NCBI GenBank assembly: GCA_028015205.1
Contig: CM051513.1
Location: forward strand, 50,542,341-50,606,340
Source of the DNA: Mytilisepta virgata
Taxonomy: Eukaryota > Mollusca > Bivalvia > Mytilida > Mytilidae
Length of the DNA: 64,000 nucleotides
Direction of reading: 5' to 3'
This document shows, in pieces, positions 1 to 9,834 of the stretch (the stretch's first letter is position 1; each line of letters starts with the position of its first letter). The notes beneath the pieces are model-generated. The model searched no databases. It worked only from the letters and a program-made list of their open reading frames with translations, and was not told where the DNA came from. Position numbers and translations under genes: made by a program.

Positions 1-64
1 AAGGTCAGAAATATAAAAACCCGTTATAAAAAAATATAAAAACAATAATCAATCAATCAAATGC
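1..64 (+). repeat. LINE 3'-tail remnant
   Basis: The first 20 bases nearly match a stretch of LINE ORF2 near 6171, and the segment ends in an AATCAATCAATCAA tail like that of the full LINE at 7100. It is probably the 3' end of a truncated or rearranged relative. Bases 65-334 hold no recognisable feature. Confidence 0.4.
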
Positions 65-349
65 CTTTGCTCGATCTTGAATAAGATATTTAAGGAAACT
101 GTCAGTTTCTTTGCCAGTATGTTCTCTTTATGTTTTTATTTTTTGGGAAAGGTTTTCTGGCAATTCTCCCACTGGCATATGTAGTCTTTTTCTGGTGGAG
201 TTGCAATACTTTGTTCCCACAGAATAAGAGAAATGCTGTATTACTTTTTGGACATACTTCATATTTCCAATGTTCCAAATTTGAATTAAACATTGGACAG
301 GAATATTTCAAGGGGATAAAAGGGCTATATATATAATCATTAAATTCAC

Positions 350-1497
350 CCCCCGTGTGGGTCCCGGGGACACATGTAGAATAGGCCCACAGCTCCTCGG
401 CTTGCCGTAAGAGGCCCCTAAAGAGGCGACATGTTTGCCGTGTGTCGCAAACCCGTGTCGGTAATAGGGAGTGTTCCTGGTTGGCCGGATAAACGGTTCC
501 GATCACCATCTAGGGCACAATCTTTACCTAGACGGGACACCGGATGGACCCGATTCGGTGAATCGGCTGGTCACATCAATCCTTTAAAATATTTATTTAT
601 TTTTTCCTTTTTGATTCCAAATGTTTTCTTTAAATTCTAAATTCCTGATTGGCGGATTGGTGTTGGCTTATGGGTCACAAAACTCAACATGCTCCAAATG
701 GTTGAATTTGGCAGTTTTATTATTTTTCATTGTTTATATTTAGTTTATTTTCTCAAAGTTATTCACTATAAAGTTTATTATATTAGGTTTTCATTATTAG
801 TCCGATTCATTTTCATTTTTGGTTTGATTTTTCTACAACAAGCTCAAGAGTGGCTGGATGGTCCCGGTCCAGTCAAAACTGGTCACGTCTTGCCCTCTGT
901 TGTTTTCTCGTGGTTGTTTGAAAAGACCTAAAGGAGCCCTCAATGATACCTAAGGTGGTATGCATATATCCCATAGGTTGATGTTTGGGTTCTGGGGTCT
1001 TGGAAGATGACCACTGATGGAAACACGGAGAAGGCGGTGGCTCATGGGGCAAGGCTTCCTCGGCTTAATGAGGCCACATGTTTGCCGTGTGTGGATACCC
1101 GTAAGGATAGAGGACGGGATCCTGGTGGCTGAAACACGCCACTTTGGCCCTTACTTTATCTGAAACGGGCGGTCGGATGGGCCCGGTCCTGATCAATCGG
1201 CTGGTCACGCCAAGCCCTTGAACTTGACCTGATTCCAAAATGTACAGCAATAGTACCATTTACATAGGTTGGGTTCAAGAAGGCGGTGGCTCATGGGTCA
1301 ATCGTGTAGATGTTACTTTGGGCGGTTGTCTTGCCGGGCAACCCCTGGCACAAGGCTTGCGCCCATTAAGAGGTACTCTATGCGAGTATCTTGTGAGTGT
1401 ATCCCTGGTGCTTGTCGCATATGCGGCAGGCATACATCATATTGATGCTGCTCCGAGGTGGGCGGGGAGCAAGGGCAACGAACAAACAGAAATCACC
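350..1497 (+). promoter_or_regulatory. LINE 5' UTR / probable internal promoter with duplicated monomers
   Basis: Leader of the LINE, GC-richer than its surroundings. Two diverged monomers are visible (about 380-580 and 1040-1215). Each carries a CCTCGGCTT segment, then ACATGTTTGCCGTGTG, then ATCGGCTGGTCAC, and a third partial copy starts near 1275. An upstream in-frame ATG at 1240 extends ORF1 by 86 codons, but its translation does not look like an ORF1 protein. Autonomous LINEs need an internal promoter downstream of the insertion start; repeated monomers would fit that role, by analogy with other LINEs. The same region recurs at 8616-9558. Confidence 0.6.
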
Positions 1498-3078
1498 ATG
1501 GAGTTTACAAATCCAATAAAAAACAACCCCCAAAAAACCCTGTCAAGTTCAAAAAGGAAAAAAGAAGAAAGTGATGATGAAGAACATACATCAAAGTCTC
1601 AAAATATTGATCCCGGAAAGTGTTTTAAATATTTGGTTCTAACAAGTCAAAATTCAGAAAGGCCCCTATCCAAAATTTCACCAAAGTCTATACAAGGTTG
1701 CGCAGGCACCGTTAAAAACGTTTCAAAATTAAAATCTGGAAGTATACTTGTAGAATGTTTTAGGCCACAACAATCTAAAAATTTGCTTTCTTTGACTGAT
1801 ATTGGCACTGTACCCATCTCTGTAACTCCTCACAGGACACTGAACACTTGCCAGGGAGTTATTCGAGATAGAGACCAAGATCTTGCTGAACTTACCGAAG
1901 AAGAAATTTGTGAAGAATTGCAATCTCAAAAAGTTTCTAAGGTCAAAAGATTCACGAAAAAAGTCGACAGCAAAATTATTAAACTCAACACCTACCTTCT
2001 CAGTTTTGATCTCCCGAAAGTTCCTGACCACATTTACATTGGCCCCTACAGAATTAAAGTTGACATATATGTACCGAACCCTATCCGCTGTTTCAAATGC
2101 CAGAAATTTGGACACGGTAGGAGTTCTTGTAAGGGTACAGAAAAATGCGTCAAATGTTCTGTAGTGGGTCACTCCACTTTTGAATGTGAAGGACAAACTA
2201 AATGTGCAAATTGCAGTGGAAATCACATGGCAAACTCTAGAGCATGTGATTTCTATAAAAAAGAACATGAAATTCAAAAGCTTAAAGCAGAAAAAAACAT
2301 AACTTACCAAGAAGCTCGAAAATTGGTCTCTATCGCGAATAACTCGTCTCACAATTCTACTTATGCTGATAAGGTTAAAGGACCTCCAACTACAAGATCA
2401 CTCTCTGTTCAAACAGTTTTTACATGGCCACATGGCACTGAACATCCAGTACTTGTCTCTGAATCTACTACTTCCATGCCAAAATCCACTACAACTTTAC
2501 AGTCTTCCAGTTCTTCGCAGACGTCAGCGTCATCTCTTCCTTTTAACCACTTTGAGATGGCTGATATTTACATCAACTCTAATGTTGACAAACAGATGCA
2601 CGAAGATCTAGGACGAAAACTTCAAACATCAAATAAATCTGCAAATAATGCTTCAAATACAAAATCTCAATCCTCAACACAAAAGTCCTCAACTTCAACC
2701 AATAAACAGTCTCCGCCTCAGAAGTCCTCAAATAAACAGTCTTCACCCAAGAAGTCATCAAATAAACAGTCTTCACCTGAGAAATCCAATAAGCAGTCTT
2801 CATCATCACAACAGCAAAATAAACGTTCATCTTCAATAGAAAAGTTAAAACAGAACACTGGTCGCATAAAGAAAGCGGAAAAGCACTTGATTAAATTTCA
2901 GACGCTGTCATCCGAATATGGCGATGATGACAGCCAAATGGATGTAACCCCAGATGATTATTCTGAACCAGTCTGGGGTGACCCCATTTCAAATGGCTCT
3001 GTTCGGAGGAATGGGAGCTGTTCCCCGCAAGCGCGGCGTAGTAACAAATTCTCTCCTATTCGTCCGCCCAGAAAATGA
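1498..3078 (+). CDS. LINE ORF1, gag-like RNA-binding protein with three zinc knuckles
   Basis: A 526-residue nucleic-acid-binding protein of the Jockey/I type that would coat the element RNA. I chose the ATG at 1498 over the one at 1240 because it sits in CACCATGG, a strong Kozak context, and starts the conserved-looking part. Three consecutive zinc knuckles are visible: C198-x2-C-x4-H-x4-C211, C217-x2-C-x4-H-x4-C230, and a variant C236-x2-C-x3-H-x6-C250. A basic, helical-looking segment (KKEHEIQKLKAEK) follows. The C-terminal part is rich in Ser, Gln and Lys, with short repeats of the KQSSPKKSSN type. Its stop codon overlaps the start of ORF2 (ATGA at 3075-3078), suggesting that ORF2 is translated by termination-reinitiation. 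Intact, with no stops or frameshifts. Confidence 0.92.
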   Translation: MEFTNPIKNNPQKTLSSSKRKKEESDDEEHTSKSQNIDPGKCFKYLVLTSQNSERPLSKISPKSIQGCAGTVKNVSKLKSGSILVECFRPQQSKNLLSLTDIGTVPISVTPHRTLNTCQGVIRDRDQDLAELTEEEICEELQSQKVSKVKRFTKKVDSKIIKLNTYLLSFDLPKVPDHIYIGPYRIKVDIYVPNPIRCFKCQKFGHGRSSCKGTEKCVKCSVVGHSTFECEGQTKCANCSGNHMANSRACDFYKKEHEIQKLKAEKNITYQEARKLVSIANNSSHNSTYADKVKGPPTTRSLSVQTVFTWPHGTEHPVLVSESTTSMPKSTTTLQSSSSSQTSASSLPFNHFEMADIYINSNVDKQMHEDLGRKLQTSNKSANNASNTKSQSSTQKSSTSTNKQSPPQKSSNKQSSPKKSSNKQSSPEKSNKQSSSSQQQNKRSSSIEKLKQNTGRIKKAEKHLIKFQTLSSEYGDDDSQMDVTPDDYSEPVWGDPISNGSVRRNGSCSPQARRSNKFSPIRPPRK

Positions 3079-6000
3079 AGAATATATTACAATGGAATTG
3101 CCGGGGTTTAAAAACTAACTTTATCGAACTATCGTTACTTATCCAAACATTCCTTCCTGTTGCTATTTGTCTCCAAGAAACTCACTTGAAAGAAAATGAT
3201 TCTATTAATGTTAAAAACTATACTTTATACAGTACTTACGTCGGAAAGGATGAAAGAGCTGCAGGCGGCTCTTCTATCCTTGTTAAAAATGACATTATTC
3301 ACAGTCAGGTTAACCTTACAACAAATCTGCAAGCTGTTGCTGTCAGAGTTTCTCTTGAAAAATCAATTACTATATGTTCAGTATATATTCCTCCAAATTC
3401 AACCTTGGATTCTCAGCAACTAAGATCTTTGATCAGTCAGTTGCCAGCTCCTTTCCTACTGGTGGGAGATTTTAACGCTCACAACCCTATTTGGGGTAGT
3501 AATATGCAAAATAATAAAGGAAAGAAAATCGAAGATTTCCTAAACCAGGAAGGATTGTGCGTATTTAACGATGGTTCTGATACTTATCTTCATCCGGGAA
3601 ATGGTTCTTATTCGGCTATCGATTTAACAATATGTGATCCTTCTTTATTGTTAGATTACTCATGGCGAGTTCATGATGACTTGTGCGGAAGTGATCATTT
3701 CCCAATCGTTTTGGAAAATTTATTTCCTACTGCATCTGAGAGAGTTGCTCGCTGGAAATTTGACAAAGCCAATTGGCCTTTGTTCGAGCAACTCTGTCGA
3801 GATGAACTTAAAATAGATGATTTTGATAATTTTATTCATCCAGTTCTCAAATTTAATGAAACGTTAGTATCGATAGCTGAGAGAACCATTCCTAAAACCT
3901 CGACAAATCCAAAACAACCCAGCAAACCATGGTTTGACGATGATTGTGAGGAGGCGAAAACAAGTAGGAAGAAGGCCGAACGACGATTCAATAAACATCC
4001 AACACAAGATAATTTAAGTAGCTTCCGTATATTCCGTGCAAAAGCGCGTCGAACATTTAAACAAAAAAGACGAAAGTCTTGGCAAAACTTCGTCTCAAAA
4101 ATGAATTCTCATACACCAATGAACAAAGTTTGGAACTTTATACAAAAGCTTAATGGTAAAAACAGGAAAGCCAATCTTCACCATCTAAAAGATGGCCAAA
4201 CCCTTTTAACATCAGAAAATGAAATCTCTCAAAAACTGGGTGAAACCTTTTCTAAAAATTCTTCTTCTCAAAATTACTCTCAGGAATTTCAACGTATTAA
4301 AACCCGAACCGAAAAAACCAAACTTAACTTTCGATCAAACAATTCAGAAGACTACAACCGTCCTTTCTCTCTTGATGAGCTCGAAAATTCTCTGGCGAAG
4401 GCCCATGACACAGCATGTGGGCCAGATGATATTCATTATAAACTTCTGAAACACCTGCCTTATACATGTTTAGAAACTCTTTTGGATCTCCTCAATAAAA
4501 TATGGGTTACTGGCGACTTGCCTTCCCTCTGGAAGCAAGCTACAGTTATCCCTGTTCCAAAACCTGGGAAAGATCATTTTGAATCGTCGAATTATCGGCC
4601 AATTGCCCTCACAAGTTGCGTATGCAAGACGATGGAACGGATGATCAACGACCGCCTTGTTTGGTTCCTCGAGACCAATGGTCTCCTGTCCAATATACAG
4701 TGTGGATTCCGGCAGGGAAGAAGCACGTTAGATCATCTTGTTCGCTTCGAGTCTTTCATACGCAACGGGTTTGCTAAGGGTGAACACTTGGTGTCGGTCT
4801 TTTTCGACCTTGAAAAAGCATACGACACCACTTGGAAATATGGTATTTTAAAAGACCTAAATGATATGGGGTTGAAAGGTAGGTTACCTACCTTCATCGA
4901 AAATTTTCTTTCAGACAGACAATTCAAGGTAAAGGTTAACACCACCATGTCTGACCTTTTTGAGCAAGAAATGGGTGTTCCTCAGGGAAGTATCCTCTCC
5001 GTCACTCTATTTAGTATAAAAATAAACAGTTTAGCTAAAACGTTAAAACAAAATGTTGAGGGCTCCCTCTATGTAGATGACTTTTTGATATGTTATAGGG
5101 CAAAAAATATGAACAATATAGAAAGACAACTACAGCTATCTTTAAATAAAATTGAAAAGTGGGCCACAGAAAATGGTTTTAAATTTTCCAACTCAAAAAC
5201 CGTCTGTATGCATTTTTGTAACAAACGAAAACTGCATTTAGACCCTGAACTAAATCTCTACAATGCACCCATTAAAGTTGTGAAAGAAACTAAATTCCTT
5301 GGAATTCTGTTTGATAATAAACTCACCTTTCTACCCCATATCAAAATGCTGAAAGCTAAATGCTTGAAAGCATTGGACATTTTAAAAGTTGTTTCCAGCA
5401 CTGATTGGGGCGCTGATAAAAGCATTTTGTTAAATTTATATAGATCTTTAGTGAGATCGAAACTTGACTATGGTTCTATTATTTATGGATCTGCTCGCAA
5501 ATCCTATATAAAAATTCTAGATACTGTTCACCACCAAGGCCTACGTTTGGCCTTGGGGGCGTTCAGAACTTCTCCTGTGGAGAGTTTATATGTAGAGGCG
5601 AACGAGCCGTCTCTTTATAACCGTAGGATAAAACTTGGTTTGCAATACTTAACCAAGCTAAAAGCATATCCTTCAAATCCTGCCTACGACTGTGTTTTCA
5701 ACCCTCTCTATGAGGATATATTTGAAGAACATGAAAACAAAATTCCTCCTTTTGGTATCCGGATGAAACCACACATTTCTGGTTCTAATATCAACCTTGA
5801 TGAGATTGCCCCTATTAATATACCTCAATCACCACCTTGGCTTGTGCCCAAACCAATGTTTATTTTTGACCTTAGAAAACATAAAAAGTCCGAAACAAAC
5901 CCTATTCTTATTCAGCAACATTTTGCTGAAATAAAATCAAAATTTGCATTTCATGACTCTATTTACACTGATGGATCTAAGGACGGAGACAAAGTAGCTG

Positions 6001-6755
6001 CTGCAGCAGTCCACGGACAGCAGGCAGCAACTCTCCGCCTTCCATCTTCCAGTTCAATATTTACTGCTGAAGCTAGAGCCATCATTCTGGCTTTAAAATT
6101 TGTCAGAACGTCTGAAAAACTTAAATTTCTTATTTGCTCAGATTCTCTTTCATGTTTATTGGCCATAGAAGGTCAGAAATATAAAAATCCTTTAATTGCC
6201 CATATTATTGAGTTCTATAAAAGACTTGTCCAAATGGGCAAAGAAATAGTTTTTATCTGGATACCAAGTCATATTGGTATCCGAGGAAACACAGTCGTAG
6301 ATAGTATTGCGAAGGATGCTTTAGATGACCCAATTACTAATATGTCAGTGCCTTATACGGATTTTAAACTTGTGATCTATAAATATGTTTTACGTCTGTG
6401 GCAGTCCCAGTGGGATCTGCTGACAGAAAATAAATTACATGCCATTGAGCCAATTGTTGGCAAAAATGGTTTTTCCTTCGGCAGAAGCCGAAGAGAACAA
6501 GTGGTTTTAACTAGATGTCGCATTGGCCACACCAGGACGACTCATTCTTTTATTTTAGAGAATGAGCCGCCTCCTGAGTGTATCCCGTGCCAATGTCGAC
6601 ACACTGTGAAACACCTTTTAATAGACTGTGTGGATAAATCCGACATAATTCGTCGGTACTACACAGTCAACAATATGAAAGATTTATTTACAGTGGTCGC
6701 TGGCGACCGCCTTTTACAATATTTGAAAGACGTAGGACTGTACTCCAGAATATAG
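3075..6755 (+). CDS. LINE ORF2: AP endonuclease, reverse transcriptase, RNase H
   Basis: A 1226-residue replicase. The N-terminal apurinic-like endonuclease shows LQWNCRGL, LQETHL, VGDFNAHNPIWG (near residue 130) and SDHFPI (near 206). The reverse transcriptase shows SNYRPIALTS, FRQGRSTLDHL, FFDLEKAYDT, GVPQGSIL and the catalytic YVDD at 666-669; many relatives have YADD here. RNase H is complete, with the D-E-D-D set at D966 (YTDGS), E999 (TAEAR), D1023 (CSDS) and D1076 (VVDSIAKDA), after IWIPSHIGIRGN. A C-terminal cysteine/histidine cluster (CIPCQCRHTVKHLLIDC) is the usual zinc-binding tail. The endonuclease would nick the target and the RT prime on it; RNase H would remove the RNA strand. 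Every catalytic motif I looked for is present, so the enzyme is potentially functional. Confidence 0.96.
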   Translation: MKNILQWNCRGLKTNFIELSLLIQTFLPVAICLQETHLKENDSINVKNYTLYSTYVGKDERAAGGSSILVKNDIIHSQVNLTTNLQAVAVRVSLEKSITICSVYIPPNSTLDSQQLRSLISQLPAPFLLVGDFNAHNPIWGSNMQNNKGKKIEDFLNQEGLCVFNDGSDTYLHPGNGSYSAIDLTICDPSLLLDYSWRVHDDLCGSDHFPIVLENLFPTASERVARWKFDKANWPLFEQLCRDELKIDDFDNFIHPVLKFNETLVSIAERTIPKTSTNPKQPSKPWFDDDCEEAKTSRKKAERRFNKHPTQDNLSSFRIFRAKARRTFKQKRRKSWQNFVSKMNSHTPMNKVWNFIQKLNGKNRKANLHHLKDGQTLLTSENEISQKLGETFSKNSSSQNYSQEFQRIKTRTEKTKLNFRSNNSEDYNRPFSLDELENSLAKAHDTACGPDDIHYKLLKHLPYTCLETLLDLLNKIWVTGDLPSLWKQATVIPVPKPGKDHFESSNYRPIALTSCVCKTMERMINDRLVWFLETNGLLSNIQCGFRQGRSTLDHLVRFESFIRNGFAKGEHLVSVFFDLEKAYDTTWKYGILKDLNDMGLKGRLPTFIENFLSDRQFKVKVNTTMSDLFEQEMGVPQGSILSVTLFSIKINSLAKTLKQNVEGSLYVDDFLICYRAKNMNNIERQLQLSLNKIEKWATENGFKFSNSKTVCMHFCNKRKLHLDPELNLYNAPIKVVKETKFLGILFDNKLTFLPHIKMLKAKCLKALDILKVVSSTDWGADKSILLNLYRSLVRSKLDYGSIIYGSARKSYIKILDTVHHQGLRLALGAFRTSPVESLYVEANEPSLYNRRIKLGLQYLTKLKAYPSNPAYDCVFNPLYEDIFEEHENKIPPFGIRMKPHISGSNINLDEIAPINIPQSPPWLVPKPMFIFDLRKHKKSETNPILIQQHFAEIKSKFAFHDSIYTDGSKDGDKVAAAAVHGQQAATLRLPSSSSIFTAEARAIILALKFVRTSEKLKFLICSDSLSCLLAIEGQKYKNPLIAHIIEFYKRLVQMGKEIVFIWIPSHIGIRGNTVVDSIAKDALDDPITNMSVPYTDFKLVIYKYVLRLWQSQWDLLTENKLHAIEPIVGKNGFSFGRSRREQVVLTRCRIGHTRTTHSFILENEPPPECIPCQCRHTVKHLLIDCVDKSDIIRRYYTVNNMKDLFTVVAGDRLLQYLKDVGLYSRI

Positions 6756-7108
6756 ACTATTTTACTATGTTCTTGAGTATAGTCATTGGTCATTATCTTA
6801 AACTTTGTTATTGCTAATTGACGTGTTTTTATATAAGATATCTTTTACTGAATATTTTATGTATATTGACATTGTTTGACGAATAGTGTATCTGTGATAT
6901 TATTAGTGTATCTGTGATATTATTTCTAAATGAAATTTCGACTGTGATATCAGTTTTACTGTTTATTATGCCCTCAATATTTTATTTGTAAATATTCTAT
7001 TGATTTTAGGTATTGTTTGACATTTTAATCAGTTCGAGTCTAATTAGTTCTCGCCGTGATATTGGCTGCAATATCGCCAGCACGGCGTTAAACAACAATT
7101 AATCAATC
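6756..7108 (+). other. LINE 3' UTR with terminal hairpin and AATCAATC tail
   Basis: The AT-rich 3' UTR ends in a hairpin at 7052-7087. The outer stem is CGCCGTG with CACGGCG and the inner palindrome is GATATTGGCTGCAATATC. It is followed by TTAAACAACAATT and short ATCA repeats. Such a 3' structure is the likely recognition site for the element's own RT. The same hairpin unit is the building block of the array at 7360-8492, and a similar stem plus TTAAACAA ends the SINE at 21248-21602. Confidence 0.75.
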
Positions 7109-7359
7109 AATCATTAAATTCACATGATTTTTCTAGTTTCACAAATCTCCAGAGCATCATCAACAACGCTGTTGTCAAAAGTTTCATTGTACAAAGCATT
7201 GATAAAATGAATTTAATTTAGTTACAGAAAGATTTTATTACAATTGGAAACTGATAATATCACAGCCTAAAACACGTTGAAAAGTGTGCAAACAAGTTTC
7301 AAGGTCATCATTTGAAATAATATTGTACTCAATATTCAGTTTGATTTAAAACTTCAACA

Positions 7360-8492
7360 CTCTCCGTGATAGTGGCTAAAATACCGCCAGCACAGCGATA
7401 ACCAACAATCAATCAATAAAACATCAACTCTCCGTGATATTGGCTAAAATACCGACAGCACGGCGATAACCAAGTAACAATCAATCAATAAAACATCAAC
7501 TCTCGCCGTGATATTGGCTGAAATACCGCCAGCAGCACGGCGACAACAAACAATCAATCAATAAAACATCAACATTCTCCGTGATATTGTTGAAATACCG
7601 CCAGTACGGCGATAACCAACAATCAATAAAACATCAACACTCGTCGTGATATTGGCTGAAATACCGCCAACACGGCGATGACCAACAAACAATCAATCAA
7701 TACAACATCAACATTCTCCGTGATATTGGCTGGAATACCGCCAGCACGGCGATAACCAACAAACAATCAATCAATAAACCATCAACACTCGTCATGATAA
7801 TGCCTGAAATACCGCCAGCACGGCGATAACCAACAATCAATAAAACATCAACTCTCCGTGATACTGGCTGACATACCACCAGCACGGCGATAACCAACAA
7901 ACAATCAATCAATAAAACATCAACACTCGCCATGATATTGGCTGAAATACCACCAGCACGGCGATAACCAACAATCAATAAAACATCAATATTCTCCGTA
8001 ATATTGGCCGAAATAGCGCCAGCACGTCGATAACCAACAATCAATCAATAAAACAACATTCTCCGTGATATTGACTGAAATCCCGCCAACACGGCGATAA
8101 TCAACAAACAAACAATCAATAAAACATCAACACTCTCCGTGATATTGGCTAAAATACCGCCAACACGGCGATAATCAACTAACAAACAATCAATAAAACA
8201 TCAACACTCGCCGTGATATTGGCTGAAATACCGCCAGCACGGCGATAACCAACAAACAATCAATAAAACATCAATATTCTCCGTGATATCGGCTGAAATA
8301 CCGCCAACACGGCGATAATCAACAAACAAACAATCAATAAAACATCAACACTCTCCGTGATATTGACTAAAATCCCGCCAGCACGGCGATAACAAACAAT
8401 CAATAAAACATCAACATTCTCCGTGATATTGGCTGAAATACCGCCAGCACGGCGATAACCAACAAACAATCAATCATAAAACATCAACACTG
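7360..8492 (+). repeat. Tandem array derived from the LINE 3'-tail hairpin
   Basis: About 16 head-to-tail units of roughly 60-80 bp. Each reads CTCTCCGTGATATTGGCTGA, then ATACCGCCAGCACGGCGATA, then an ACCAACAATCAATCAATAAA-type linker. The unit matches the final 60 bp of the LINE (7050-7108), including the CCGTG/CACGG stem. Linker length varies with the number of AATC and AAAC steps. Short open frames on the minus strand are by-products of the repeat. The 236 bp between the LINE and this array (7124-7359) hold nothing I recognise. Confidence 0.9.
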
Positions 8493-8615
8493 CGAACTGT
8501 GCAAGATACACAGGATGCATTTATAAGACTCCAGTAAACTTTTTGCATTATTTATGCTGGAGTTAAACTTAGAACCATCATTTCTATCCTCAAATATAAC
8601 TTCTTCATACTTTTC

Positions 8616-9558
8616 CTCCGTGTGGGTCCCGGGGACACAATAAAATAGGCCCACACTCCTCGGCTTGGGGTAAGAGGCCCCTAAAGAGGTGACATGTTTG
8701 CCGTGTCGCAAACCCGTGTCGGTAATAGGGAGTGTTCCTGGATGGCCGGAAAAAACGGTTCCGATCACCACCTGGGGCACAATCTATTCCTAGACGGGAG
8801 GCCGGATGGACCCGATTCGGTCAATCGGCTGGTCATATTAATCCCTTTATAATAGTTAATATCTTTATTTTTTTTCCTTAAAATTTGGTAAACAAAATTC
8901 CTAAATTCCTGATTTATTGGATTGGTTTTAACTTTAGATAACCTATTTATTATTTTTTGTTGCTTTATTTTATTCTTTTCCTCAAAATTCATAAGCAACT
9001 TAATTTTGTTTAGTTTTACTATTGTCAGCTTTACTAATTTTGGACTATTTGAAGAAAATCATGTACATGTATAACCAGCTCAAGGTTTGGCAGGATCGTC
9101 CCGGTTCAGCCAACAACAGGTCATGTCCAGCTCTCTGCGGTTTTTCTCGTGGTTGTCTGAAAAAACTCAGATGAACCCTTTATGAAACCGAGATACGCTG
9201 GGTTGGGAAGGTGGTCTGCTGCTGTAGCGTTTAAGGTTGATGTTTGGGTTCTGGGGACTTGGGTGATAACACCTGATGGAGGCGCAGAGAAGGCGGTGGC
9301 TTATGGGACAAAGCTTCTTCGGCTTAATGAGGCCACATGTTTGCCGTGTGTAGATACCCGTAATGATAGAGGATGGGATCCTGGTGGTTGAAACACACCA
9401 CTTTGGCCCTTACTTTATCTTAAACGGGCGGTCGGATGGGCCCAGTCCTGATCAATCGGCTGGTCACGCCAAGCCCTTGAACTTGACCTGTTTCCAAAAT
9501 GTACAACAATAGTACCATTTACATATGTTGGGTTCAAGAAAGCGGTGGTTCATGGGTC
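8616..9558 (+). mobile_element. Second copy of the LINE 5' region, 3'-truncated
   Basis: Homologous to 352-1300 of the full LINE from the CCGTGTGGGTCCCGGGGACA start to the GGTGGTTCATGGGTCA segment, with small indels. It then stops before ORF1. LINEs normally lose their 5' end, so an isolated 5' end implies a deletion or recombination, premature end of the RNA, or an independent element family that shares this leader. Bases 8493-8615 and 9559-9834 show no other feature. Confidence 0.82.
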
Positions 9559-9834
9559 AGTTTGTGAAAATACAAGGTTACAAAATAAATGAAAGGGTCA
9601 GGAAAAGAGTGATTTATATATGATTAGGTTGTACTTTCTTGGTATCTCAAATATATGAATAGGATGGGATTCCAAAATGCTGGTCACACTTGTACCATAA
9701 TAAGTCATAAGTCATAAATTTTTGTTAGCCTCTTACACCCCGAAGGGTCAATAGGTACAAAAAAAACAAACAAACAGAACAGCTAATTAACGAAACAATA
9801 ATGAAATATGTTTCCCCCTGTCCTGTTTAAAAAA

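Larger units (their letters stand above)
350..7108 (+). mobile_element. Full-length non-LTR retrotransposon (LINE), I/Jockey supergroup with RNase H
   Basis: A complete LINE: a 5' UTR of about 1.15 kb, ORF1 (gag-like), ORF2 (endonuclease, reverse transcriptase, RNase H) and a short 3' UTR ending in a hairpin and an AATCAATC tail. The 15-bp direct repeat AATCATTAAATTCAC flanks it at 335-349 and 7109-7123, the target-site duplication expected of target-primed reverse transcription. The last few bases overlap the tail repeat, so the true duplication could be 11-15 bp. Both ORFs are open from end to end and the flanking duplication is identical, so the insertion is probably young and could be autonomous. 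The RNase H domain after the RT puts it near the I, Nimb or Loa clades; I cannot name the family. A second copy of only its 5' region lies at 8616-9558. Confidence 0.93.

Noticed and set aside
1240..1497. 86-codon N-terminal extension of LINE ORF1
   Set aside because: The ATG at 1498 has a far better Kozak context, and the extension lies in the leader shared with the non-coding copy at 8616-9558.
7697..8469. Short minus-strand ORFs of 69-115 residues
   Set aside because: They are translations of the LINE-tail array with the same period and have no independent support.
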